Below are positions 36,812-45,178 of a DNA stretch of 64,000 bases, in pieces (position 1 is the first letter of the stretch; every line of letters starts with the position of its first letter). The translations under genes were made by a program, and so were the position numbers. A model generated the notes under the pieces. That model did no database searches. It was given only the letters and a program-made list of their open reading frames with translations, and had not been told where the DNA came from. Source of the stretch: CAVQBP01 sp963740945 (lineage in GTDB: Bacteria; Bacteroidota; Ignavibacteria; Ignavibacteriales; Ignavibacteriaceae); contig CAVUGE010000007.1 in NCBI GenBank assembly GCA_963740945.1, positions 66,398 through 130,397 of the forward strand. Direction: 5' to 3'.

Positions 36812-36908
36812 AAAGATGATATCTTTACTTTTTTCAAATAAGATTTATCTGAACTTATATTTCAATAAAAAATTGAAAATGACTGTTCATTTTAAAGATG
36901 TCATCTTT
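36812..36908 (+). repeat. 97-bp dyad-ended repeat, copy 4
   Basis: The left dyad AAAGATGATATCTTT has one substitution (C to T); the right is AAAGATGTCATCTTT. The interior carries TTATATTTCAATAAAAAATT. Upstream at 36783-36798 is TAACTCACGTTACGCA, also found at 58349. It lies between convergent genes (carboxylase and lipoprotein). Confidence 0.9.
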
Positions 36909-36940
36909 ATGTCCGTGTAATAATAATTATTAAGAATAAT

Positions 36941-37528
36941 TCATAGATGCAGCTTTTGTAAAACCTTTCTTTTAATTCCTCCACCACCGTTATCAACGTC
37001 GGGAACTCTGAAAACGGAAAAATTTCCACTTATAGTAACCGAAGTGTTTGTTGTGGAAACTACCTTTCCGGAGATACTGCCATCAATAGTTTGACCAACT
37101 TTACCATATCCTGTGATATTAGTAGAACCGGCGGAACCATCGGAAACAAACAGCTCATCTGGATTTGTAAAATACCCGATAGTAAGAACACATCCGCTGT
37201 TAGAACTGTCGGAATTGGCATTCTGCCAGCCGAAATTTCCGGTTTGTGTACCCGGGAAAACAACCCCGACATAAACTGTATCAGTATTAACTAGTCCTCT
37301 TAATATAACAGCAGTAAAATTGGAACTTATCACATATTCGCCGCCTAAACTGACTAGACTTATTTGAGCATTCTTAAAAGGGCCCCCGTTTAATATAGCT
37401 GTATTAATTTGATTTGTATTTACCGGTGAGGTAGGATTATTATTGCTTTTGCTGCACCCTGCAATTAAAATCAGAAATAGAACAGCGCACAAAATACAGC
37501 CATGAACTGTATAATAAACGAATTTCAT
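36941..37528 (-). CDS. Unknown lipoprotein
   Basis: This 195-residue protein has a lipoprotein signal (MKFVYYTVHGCILCAVLFLILIAGC, lipobox LIAGC). A low-complexity linker SKSNNNPTSP follows, then a beta-rich domain (AQISLVSLGGEYVISS, VSTTNTSVTISGNFSVF). It resembles the small Ig-like lipoproteins found in many copies in this group. No catalytic motif; function unknown. It stands alone, convergent with the carboxylase gene. Confidence 0.7.
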   Translation of the reverse strand: MKFVYYTVHGCILCAVLFLILIAGCSKSNNNPTSPVNTNQINTAILNGGPFKNAQISLVSLGGEYVISSNFTAVILRGLVNTDTVYVGVVFPGTQTGNFGWQNANSDSSNSGCVLTIGYFTNPDELFVSDGSAGSTNITGYGKVGQTIDGSISGKVVSTTNTSVTISGNFSVFRVPDVDNGGGGIKRKVLQKLHL

Positions 37529-37771
37529 AAATCCTCCAATTATTAAAAAAAAATTAATTCATTTAAATAATTACATGATATGAAAAATTTACCTACAATA
37601 CTTTAACGGCAAAAGAAATTATAATTAAAAGAAGCGACTAGTGATGCTGGAAAACGAATTTAATTAATTGCTATTTTTGAATCAATAGGCATTAATGTTT
37701 TTTTAATTTTATGGGGGCACTATATGATATGAATCAAATATAACCTGATACCTTTCTTTTAAATAATTGCG

Positions 37772-39649
37772 TTAATAAGTTAATTTCAAACCTGCTATTA
37801 TTGTTCTTCCAGGCATCGGGTATCCATCATTTATTTCATAGGGAGTGTTAAACAAATTCTCTCCCTTTGTAAAAAGTTCAAGTGAATTTAATAAAGAAAA
37901 ATTTACAGTCATATTTACCAGAAAGTAATTTTGTTTTACAGGCTTCTGGATATTTGAATATAATCCTGAAATTTCTTTGAGATTTAGAAGGATTTGAAAA
38001 ATATTATAATGATAATCAGCTTGAAGATTCAAGCTATGTTTAGGCGCATATAGAGCAGGCGTATCAGTATTAATATATGAATAATTAATTGAAGCAGTTA
38101 AATTTTCATTCAACAAATATTTCCCCTGGAGTTCTATTCCTTTATGAATAAATGAGCCTGAATTATTCTTAATAAATAATGGCGGTGTTACTATTATAAT
38201 GTTGTCCCCTTCATTATAATAAGCAGTCAATTCAAGTACCATTCGATAATCTAAAAGCCTTTGCTCTATTCCTAACTCATAATTCCAGATATGTTCGGGT
38301 TTCAAATTTTCATTTGCTACAGGGAATAAATAAAGATCTACTATAGTAGGATCCTGAAAACCTTTTCCTATTGATCCTTTTAATATTGTCGTTTTACCAG
38401 GGAAATAATTTATCCCTAATTGAGGAATATATTCATAGTTAAATAATGAATTTTTGGACAATCTAATACCTGTTTCAATATTTAAGTCTTTATATATAGA
38501 ATCCTTGACCAACCCGTATACAGCGGTTTCATTGTTTGAATAATAGCTACCAAGTCCTTTAGCTGCAAAAGGAGGTGTATTCGGGTTACTCCCCTTGCCT
38601 CCGTACTTTTTATAATCAATACCGGCTGTAAAAATTGCACCTTTATATATTTTAATATTTTGGAATAAAGTTAATCCCATCATTTCATCATAAGAGTGCC
38701 ATCCGTCAAAAAAATTATGATTACCATAACTATAAAAAAACTTTAATGCTCCGTTTATTTCTTTAAAAGAATTGAAAAGTGAAAGCGCTGCTCTGCTCCT
38801 TAGATAGTCATAATAATTATTCAAAGTAATTGAGTAAACAGGACCGGGATCATAGAATTTAGATTTAGAAATATTCCCATCGAGACTCACTTTAAACTCA
38901 TTATTAAATGAATAATTTACATTTGCATAACCGGTGTAACTTTTGAATTCATCATTCGAATCTTCACGGTGACCGCCGGTTTTTGAATTATCAAAAGAGA
39001 AATAAGCCCCGAATTTATTATTCCGGTATCCGGCATTTACATCTGCATTCAAAGAATTATAAGAGCCGTAAAATGAAGAGATGTTCATATTAAATTTGTC
39101 TATCGGTATTTTTCTTGAAATTATATTTATTGCCCCGCCCATTGCATTTGACCCATAAAGAATAGATGCAGGTCCCCTTATTATTTCAACCCTTTCTACA
39201 CTTGAAGAAGTAAGAGCGTCTATAATAGGATGCCCGAACATTCCCATAAATTGAGGCTGGCCGTCAATTAATACCAATACCTGAGTATTCGGGCTTCCCC
39301 CGATACCGCGAATATTTATTGTTCCTGCAGAGCTTGCTCCAACCCCGAATCCCATAAAATAATTATCATTTAGGAAAAGGCCGGGAACTTTGTCATCCAA
39401 TAAACTTATTACATTAATATCATGATTTTCTTGAATTTCTTTATTATCAACAACAGTTATGCTTGATGATATTTCATTTTTAGGCAATTGATATCTTGTA
39501 CCAGTCACAACTACGGGTTCAAGCAAATATGATCTGGTTGTGTCGTTATTTTCAGATTGGCAGAAAGATGCAGATGTTAATGCTGAAAAAATAATTAAAT
39601 ATTGTACTATTTTAACAATAGATTTCAGATTTAAACAAGAAGTTATCAT
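37772..39649 (-). CDS. TonB-dependent outer-membrane receptor (BtuB/CirA-like)
   Basis: The frame extends to an ATG at 39742, but ATG at 39649 has AAGGAA upstream and gives a signal-like N-terminus (SIVKIVQYLIIFSALTSASFCQ), so it is preferred: 625 residues. The plug domain shows PVVVTGTRYQLPKNEISSSI, IRGIGGSPNTQVLVLIDGQP and RVEIIRGPASILYGSNAMGG; the barrel ends with the aromatic-terminated strand TIIAGLKLTY. Ligand is unknown: relatives import cobalamin, siderophores or copper. No cobalamin riboswitch was recognised upstream. MeaB elsewhere in the window needs cobalamin, so a B12 role is possible but unsupported. Confidence 0.92.
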   Translation of the reverse strand: MITSCLNLKSIVKIVQYLIIFSALTSASFCQSENNDTTRSYLLEPVVVTGTRYQLPKNEISSSITVVDNKEIQENHDINVISLLDDKVPGLFLNDNYFMGFGVGASSAGTINIRGIGGSPNTQVLVLIDGQPQFMGMFGHPIIDALTSSSVERVEIIRGPASILYGSNAMGGAINIISRKIPIDKFNMNISSFYGSYNSLNADVNAGYRNNKFGAYFSFDNSKTGGHREDSNDEFKSYTGYANVNYSFNNEFKVSLDGNISKSKFYDPGPVYSITLNNYYDYLRSRAALSLFNSFKEINGALKFFYSYGNHNFFDGWHSYDEMMGLTLFQNIKIYKGAIFTAGIDYKKYGGKGSNPNTPPFAAKGLGSYYSNNETAVYGLVKDSIYKDLNIETGIRLSKNSLFNYEYIPQLGINYFPGKTTILKGSIGKGFQDPTIVDLYLFPVANENLKPEHIWNYELGIEQRLLDYRMVLELTAYYNEGDNIIIVTPPLFIKNNSGSFIHKGIELQGKYLLNENLTASINYSYINTDTPALYAPKHSLNLQADYHYNIFQILLNLKEISGLYSNIQKPVKQNYFLVNMTVNFSLLNSLELFTKGENLFNTPYEINDGYPMPGRTIIAGLKLTY

Positions 39650-39978
39650 TATTTCCTTAATATAATAAATATGCAGTTTATTAATTATGATGCCAGCAAT
39701 AATAATTTTATGAATATTAAAGGGACAAAATACGAAGCTCAACTTTTAAATACACCTGGAGTGAATAATTCTATCATTTTATTTTATATTTAATAACCAA
39801 TATTATACATATGTAAAGATGACATCTTTTATAAGAAAAATTTTCTTCAATTTTTTATTATAATGTAAGTTCAGATAAAACTTTAATTTTTAAAAGTAAA
39901 GATGTCATCTTTTCAAATACCTATTCTTGCGTAGCATGATTTAATAATACTTTTTTTGATCAGTGAAATACAGCCTAT
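39650..39978. other. Divergent intergenic region (TonB receptor / hypothetical)
   Basis: About 330 bases hold repeat copy 5 (39815-39912) and the 5' regions of two divergent genes. No gene is seen. CTATTCTTGCGTAGCATGAT (39921-39940) is a diverged copy, inverted, of the TTACGCAAGAAT flank of copy 4. Confidence 0.45.
39815..39912 (-). repeat. 98-bp dyad-ended repeat, copy 5 (inverted)
   Basis: The dyads lie at 39815-39829 and 39898-39912. Read on the minus strand the interior matches the other copies (TGAACTTACATTATAATAAA). It is the only full copy in this orientation and lies between divergent genes. Confidence 0.9.
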
Positions 39979-40623
39979 ATGATACGGTTTATTATTATAA
40001 CCATTTTATTTGTTTATATATATAATATATACCCGCAGCAAAGTTCTCTTTCGAAAGGGGTGAATTATCTATCCGGGTTCATTGCCTCAGATTATTTTGC
40101 GGGTCTAAAAAAAACAAATAATGATTTAGAATTAACCGATACTTTATTCTTAAGAGGAGTAAAATTTAAAGATTATGATTATTCAGAGGCTTTACTTGCA
40201 CTTACATTTGCTGCAGTGCCGTATAAGGAAGTTCCGATTCAAATTCCATTAATCGGAATATTAAATTATCCTCTTACTTCTGCTATTGATTCGGTCTTCC
40301 TTCAAAAGGATAAAAATCTCCCGAAAGATTTATTTTATGATACTCCCGGAGATAATTATGGTGATAAAGATAAACTCGCTCATTTTTTCGGCAGCGCATT
40401 CATTTCCTATTCATCAAATATCTTTGATTTAGGCGACCTAATTGGTTATTTTGTAGAGGTTTTTGAGCAAAGTTTTAAGGTTCAATCATATATTGACCAG
40501 AGGGATTTGAGAACTAACAAATTAGGTAATATTTTTGGAGAAATACTAAAAGAAAATAAAAGCATTCTCCCTTCTCAAATTATGTTAATTAAATCTTTAT
40601 CTTATTTTAGATATAATATATGA
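39979..40623 (+). CDS. Unknown exported or membrane-associated protein (DUF2279/YfiM-like)
   Basis: This 214-residue protein begins with a hydrophobic segment (MIRFIIITILFVYIYNIYPQ) that looks like a signal peptide. The centre has DKDKLAHFFGSAFISYSSN, similar to the DKxxHxxGS motif of YfiM/DUF2279 lipoproteins, and near the C-terminus DQRDLRTNKLGNIFGEILK. The gene overlaps the NtrC-type regulator by four bases (ATGA), so they are co-expressed. Function unknown. Confidence 0.6.
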   Translation: MIRFIIITILFVYIYNIYPQQSSLSKGVNYLSGFIASDYFAGLKKTNNDLELTDTLFLRGVKFKDYDYSEALLALTFAAVPYKEVPIQIPLIGILNYPLTSAIDSVFLQKDKNLPKDLFYDTPGDNYGDKDKLAHFFGSAFISYSSNIFDLGDLIGYFVEVFEQSFKVQSYIDQRDLRTNKLGNIFGEILKENKSILPSQIMLIKSLSYFRYNI

Positions 40624-41975
40624 AATCAGTATTAATTATTGACGACGAAAAAGAGATTTGCGAAAGCATACAAATGATCCTTGAATACGAAGGATACAAT
40701 GTTGATTATTCAGTTAAAGCAAGCGAAGGCCTCGATAAATTAGAAGCTATCCCCTTTTCCGCTTTACTGCTCGATATTCAAATGCCTGAAATGAATGGTT
40801 TTGAAGTACTAAAAAAAATAAAAGAAAATAACAATAAAGTTTCAGTTATTATTATTTCAGCGCATGGAAGCGTTGAAAATGCAATTAAAGCTACCAGACT
40901 AGGGGCTTTTGATTTCATCGAAAAACCTATAGATCGCGATAAGCTTCTTATAAGTATTAGAAATGCAGTTGAACAGTCCAGCCTATTACTGGAAAATGAA
41001 GAGATAAAGAAAAATTATGTTGGTGACGGGAAAATACTCGGTAATAGTAAAGCAATAAACCAGATACTTGGATTAATCGATAAAGTTGCGCCGCTTGATA
41101 CAAGAGTATTAATTTCAGGTGATAACGGAACCGGAAAAGAATTAGTTGCAAGGGCAATTCATTCTAAGAGCAATAGAAAAGATAAACCTTTTATTGAAGT
41201 TAACTGTGCTGCAATTCCAAATGAATTAATTGAATCCGAATTATTTGGACATGAGAAAGGCTCTTTTACAGGTGCAGTCCAGCAAAGGATAGGAAAATTT
41301 GAATTAGCTAATAAAGGAATTATTTTTCTGGATGAAGTTGGAGATATGAGTCCTCAAGCTCAAGCTAAAGTATTGCGTGCTATTGAAGACAGCAAAATTG
41401 AAAGAGTCGGCGGTAATAAAAAAATTGATATTGATGTTAGAATTATTTCAGCTACTAATAAAAATTTAAAGGAAGAAATAGAGAAAGGAAATTTCAGAGA
41501 AGATCTTTTTCACCGGTTAAATGTAATCCCAATCAATATACCTCCTTTAAAAGAAAGGCATGAAGATATACCGATTCTGGTAGAAAATTTTGCTTCAGAT
41601 ATAACAGCAAAGCATAAGAAACCCTCTGTTAAATTTGACGATGAAGCATTAAAATTTTTACAATCTCAAAAGTGGAGCGGTAATGTCCGCGAACTTAGAA
41701 ATTTTATTGAAAGAGTTATCATCATCATCGATAAAAGAGAAATAGGGAAAAAAGATGTTGAACTTTTATTGCCCGGAGAAAAATCCTCAATTAAAGATAT
41801 ATTAAGTGAAAGCAATTCATTCCAGGAGTTTAAAGAAAAAGCTGAACGTGCTTTTATTATTAGACAATTAAATGCTAACGACTGGAATATCAGCAAAACT
41901 GCTGAAGCTCTGGATATTCAAAGAAGTCACCTTTACAATAAAATAAAGAAATATGAAATTGAAAGGGAAGAATAA
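40620..41975 (+). CDS. Sigma-54-dependent response regulator (NtrC/NtrX type)
   Basis: This 451-residue activator has three domains. The receiver (VLIIDDEKEICES, phosphoacceptor in LLLDIQMPEMNG) is at about 1-120. The AAA+ module at about 140-370 has Walker A SGDNGTGKELVARAIH, the sigma-54 contact loop GSFTGA (A to S variant of GAFTGA, common in NtrX-like proteins) and Walker B IIFLDEVGDM. The Fis-type helix-turn-helix is at about 410-450 (ISKTAEALDIQRSHLYNKI). The cognate kinase is not adjacent. It overlaps the preceding gene by four bases and ends just before the HIT gene. Confidence 0.93.
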   Translation: MKSVLIIDDEKEICESIQMILEYEGYNVDYSVKASEGLDKLEAIPFSALLLDIQMPEMNGFEVLKKIKENNNKVSVIIISAHGSVENAIKATRLGAFDFIEKPIDRDKLLISIRNAVEQSSLLLENEEIKKNYVGDGKILGNSKAINQILGLIDKVAPLDTRVLISGDNGTGKELVARAIHSKSNRKDKPFIEVNCAAIPNELIESELFGHEKGSFTGAVQQRIGKFELANKGIIFLDEVGDMSPQAQAKVLRAIEDSKIERVGGNKKIDIDVRIISATNKNLKEEIEKGNFREDLFHRLNVIPINIPPLKERHEDIPILVENFASDITAKHKKPSVKFDDEALKFLQSQKWSGNVRELRNFIERVIIIIDKREIGKKDVELLLPGEKSSIKDILSESNSFQEFKEKAERAFIIRQLNANDWNISKTAEALDIQRSHLYNKIKKYEIEREE

Positions 41976-41976
41976 T

Positions 41977-42324
41977 ATGAGCACAATTTTTACAAAAATT
42001 ATCAATAAAGAAATTCCGGCTAATATAGTGTATGAAACTGAGGATGTTTTAGCTTTTAAGGATATTGATCCAAAAGCACCTGTCCATGTTTTAATTATTC
42101 CCAAGAAAATTGAAATACCTAAAGTAACAGATATAAAAGGGAAGGAACACGCGGAACTTTTAGGGGAAATGTTTGATGCTGCAAATAAAATTGCAAAAGA
42201 TATGGGAATAGATGAGGAGGGTTTCAGGCTAGTTCTTAATTGCGGAAAAAACGCCGGACAGGCTGTCTATCATTTGCATATGCATTTGCTAGGTGGAAGA
42301 GAGATGAAATGGCCTCCGGGATGA
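41977..42324 (+). CDS. HIT family protein (HinT-like)
   Basis: The open frame runs from 41953, but ATG at 41977 lies one base after the regulator stop (TAAT ATG), follows AAGGGAAG, and gives the standard N-terminus MSTIFTKIINKEIPA. The 115-residue product contains the histidine triad YHLHMHLLGG (HxHxHxx) and HVLIIPKKI. HinT proteins hydrolyse nucleoside 5'-phosphoramidates. The C-terminus MKWPPG is typical of HinT. Confidence 0.93.
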   Translation: MSTIFTKIINKEIPANIVYETEDVLAFKDIDPKAPVHVLIIPKKIEIPKVTDIKGKEHAELLGEMFDAANKIAKDMGIDEEGFRLVLNCGKNAGQAVYHLHMHLLGGREMKWPPG

Positions 42325-42335
42325 TTTATATTAAA

Positions 42336-43262
42336 TTACTTAGGATGCTCTATTCTTTCATCCTTAAACCGCCACCATCCAGCAATAATAGAACCGGATA
42401 GATTATGCCAGATGCTGAAAATTGCTCCAGGCAATGCAGCGGCAGCTGAGAAATATTTTACCGCCAATGCGACACTTAACCCGGAATTCTGCATACCAAC
42501 TTCAATGCAAATTGTTCTACAGATCTTTTTATCATACTTCAATAATCTTGGTACAAAATAGCCGAATGATAATCCAATTAAATTATGCATCATTACAGCA
42601 GCAATAATTATAAAATTCATCTCAGATATTTGGGATTTATTCAAGGCAACTATTATCGCAATAATAAAAACTATTGCAAGAGTAGATATTAGCGGGAATA
42701 TATTTCTTATCTTATTTATTTTTTTACTGAAAAAAGAATTTATCGTAGTGCCAATTAAAACAGGAACAAGTACTATTTGTAAAATATCTAAAAACATTTC
42801 TCCTGCAGGAACAGGTACAATGTGATTTAATATTATATATGAAAAGAAAGGAGTAAGGAATACTGCTAAAATTGTTGAAGTTAAAGTTAACGTAATTGAT
42901 AAAGCCACATCCCCGTTTCCAAGATATGTAATAACATTTGAGGCTGTACCTCCGGGGCTGCAGCCCACAAGCACTACTCCAGCCATCATTACTGGTGTTA
43001 GATTAAATAAAATAGATACAAAATAACCCGCTGCCGGCATAATTAAATACTGAAGTCCGAATCCAAGTAATATTACTAGTGGCGATTTAAATATTCTTTT
43101 GAAATTATCCCATGTTAAAGTCATTCCCATCCCAAACATTACTACAATTAGAAGAGGAACTATAGCCGATCGAAAAGTTGAAAAGAAATCACTCAGGTAA
43201 AAAGCAATCAATGAAAAGATAATTGCCCACAAAGGAAATAATTTTGTAATCCGGTCTATCAT
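42336..43262 (-). CDS. Bile acid:sodium symporter family (BASS) transporter
   Basis: This 308-residue protein has about nine hydrophobic helices and the BASS signature VLVGCSPGGTASNVITYLGNG, with GDVALSITLTLTSTILAVFLTP and LSVALAVKYF for the crossover helices and sodium sites. Bacterial homologues carry bile-type, pantoate, keto- or sulfonated organic acids with sodium. The substrate here is unknown. It is convergent with the HIT gene (11-base gap). Confidence 0.9.
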   Translation of the reverse strand: MIDRITKLFPLWAIIFSLIAFYLSDFFSTFRSAIVPLLIVVMFGMGMTLTWDNFKRIFKSPLVILLGFGLQYLIMPAAGYFVSILFNLTPVMMAGVVLVGCSPGGTASNVITYLGNGDVALSITLTLTSTILAVFLTPFFSYIILNHIVPVPAGEMFLDILQIVLVPVLIGTTINSFFSKKINKIRNIFPLISTLAIVFIIAIIVALNKSQISEMNFIIIAAVMMHNLIGLSFGYFVPRLLKYDKKICRTICIEVGMQNSGLSVALAVKYFSAAAALPGAIFSIWHNLSGSIIAGWWRFKDERIEHPK

Positions 43263-43385
43263 AATTTATTTTTATTTAATAGTCTATTTAAAAATGTTAA
43301 ATTGAAAGATAGGAAAAAGATTAATTTTTTATTAATAATTCTTCGAAGTTTTGTCTTATCTTTAATCCATTCGTAAGGAGTAAAA

Positions 43386-43823
43386 ATGGATAAATTTTTA
43401 TCGGCTGCTATTGAAGAAGCAAAAATAGGGATGGCTGAGGGAGGGATCCCCATAGGCTCCGTACTTGTTATCGATAATCAAATTGTTGCACGAGGGCATA
43501 ACCAGCGTGTACAAAAAGGAAGTAGTGTACTTCATGCGGAAATGGACTGTCTTGAAAATGCAGGACGAACTAAAGCTTCTGATTATCGCAAAGCAACTTT
43601 GTATTCAACATTATCTCCCTGTGATATGTGCAGTGGTGCAGTGCTTCTTTATGGAATTAGGAAAGTAATTATCGGCGAAAACCAAACATTTTCGGGACCG
43701 GAAGATTATTTAAGATCCCGGGGTGTTGAAGTAGTAATTGCTGATAATACCGAATGCCGTCAGCTTATGGAAGCTTTTATAAAAAAGAATCCGGAGCTGT
43801 GGAATGAAGATATAGGTAAGTGA
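43386..43823 (+). CDS. Cytosine deaminase, yeast Fcy1-like
   Basis: This 145-residue zinc-dependent deaminase matches the small fungal-type cytosine deaminase along its whole length. It has zinc ligands in LHAEMDCLENAGR and LSPCDMCSGAVLLYGI, the FCY1-like KVIIGENQTFSGPEDYLRSR, and the C-terminal pattern PELWNEDIGK, close to the yeast enzyme's end. It should convert cytosine to uracil in pyrimidine salvage and is distinct from the bacterial CodA amidohydrolase. The start follows AAGGAG by about seven bases. Repeat copy 6 lies just downstream. Confidence 0.85.
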   Translation: MDKFLSAAIEEAKIGMAEGGIPIGSVLVIDNQIVARGHNQRVQKGSSVLHAEMDCLENAGRTKASDYRKATLYSTLSPCDMCSGAVLLYGIRKVIIGENQTFSGPEDYLRSRGVEVVIADNTECRQLMEAFIKKNPELWNEDIGK

Positions 43824-43864
43824 TCTTTTTGACAAACTAATTGATGACTTGTTTATAGCTTACT

Positions 43865-43917
43865 AAAGATGACATCTTTCCAGTTGCTATTCGGATGTTA
43901 TAAAAGATGTCATCTTT
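43865..43917. repeat. 53-bp dyad-ended repeat, copy 6 (shortened interior)
   Basis: AAAGATGACATCTTT and AAAGATGTCATCTTT again form the ends, but the interior is only 23 bp and unrelated to the 67-bp interior of the other copies. It lies between convergent genes (cytosine deaminase and cohesin-like cargo), where the pairing ends could also act as a bidirectional terminator. Confidence 0.85.
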
Positions 43918-43942
43918 CAAAGGTAGTGTTGCTTTTAAATAT

Positions 43943-45116
43943 TTATTTAACCATCAGCATCTTTTTTATAAACCTTAAATTATTATTTGTATTATGGATA
44001 GATAAAGTGTATATGTAAATCCCGCTTGCTAAGTTCTCACCATTAAATTTAACGTCAAAAATCCCAGCATCCATTTCCTTATCCAGTAATGTTGTTATCT
44101 TTTCTCCCAATATATTAAAGATAGTTAAATTTACCTTGCTGTTTTCTTTAAGTTCAAACTTAATTGTAGTGGTTGGATTAAATGGATTTGGATAATTTTG
44201 ATAAAGCTTGAATTCTGTTGGGACTACTTTTACATTACAATATCTGAATAAGTAGCTCTGCCATGAATTATCAACCTGCTTTAAGCGGTACAGAAAATTA
44301 GTTCCTCCGGCTGGATTCTTTATCTATAAAGGAGTATTGATTTGGTGAATTACTATTCCCGTTTCCCTTAACGAAGCCAACTTTTACCCAGTTATTATTT
44401 TCCACGTTCTGCTTATCAAGTTCTCTTTGAATTTCAAATCCGTAGTTATTAATTTCTGTAGCAGTATTCCAGTTAAGTTCAACTTTACTTCCTTGTGGTT
44501 TTGCATTAAAGGAATTTAGCTCGACAGGAAGAGCAATAGCAATGGTGCCGATCTCTGTTACAACATACTTTGACTCATTATCTCCGCTTGTAAAATATAA
44601 ATCCTGCTTGTTCCACTGGCTTATTGATTCATTAAAGGATATGCCATTCGGTTTGCTAGGATCTTGTATTTCTATTTTTACATGAACATAAACTTGATCG
44701 GTTGTGCCTAAGGTATTCGTCAAATCATACCCGGTTCCGGTACCAAACCAAGTATTCGCAATAGAAAGTATTGAAGTAGTATTATCATTAATAGATAATC
44801 CATAAAGTCCAGTACCACCGTTATTCACTTGAGCTAGTAATGCTCCTGGTGTTACTGTGACCTTACTGTTACCATAAATAGATGGATTAAATGCATCCGT
44901 ATTATAGTTTATGTAAACCTGGGCTACTTTAAACTGCGTATTTGCAGTAGCATGAACCATTATATCAAACTCTAAATAGGAAGGGCTGGAACCTGTTATC
45001 TGTGCATTGGCAAAACTGAAGGTTATTCCTTCATTAGCTTTTACCGGTGCTGTAAAAGCTATGAACAAGATAAACAGTACGACCAAACCGGTAATCTTAG
45101 TCAAGAATTTTTTCAT
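43943..45116 (-). pseudogene. T9SS cargo with cohesin-like domain, broken by a single-base frameshift
   Basis: The first piece (45116 to 44298) has a signal peptide (MKKFLTKITGLVVLFILFIAF) and a domain of about 150 residues (ITFSFANAQITGSSPSYLEF, VAQVYINYNTDAFNP) that looks like a cohesin-type beta sandwich. A linker follows (VELNSFNAKPQGSKVELNWN, WVKVGFVKGNGNS). Near 44318 one extra base shifts the frame; the other frame continues NPAGGTNFLYRLKQVDN. It runs into a complete type IX sorting domain (FKLYQNYPNPFNPTTTIKF to IYTLSIHNTN and KKMLMVK) ending at 43943. The full protein would be about 390 residues. Real mutation or assembly error are both possible. Confidence 0.75.
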
Positions 45117-45178
45117 ATTATTTTCTCCTTTTGTTATTAAAACCTATATTTATAATTTTATAAAGAGACTAAAATAGA

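Noticed and set aside
39650..39814. Cobalamin riboswitch upstream of the TonB-dependent receptor
   Set aside because: No B12-box core or conserved helices could be recognised; the gap mostly contains repeat copy 5.
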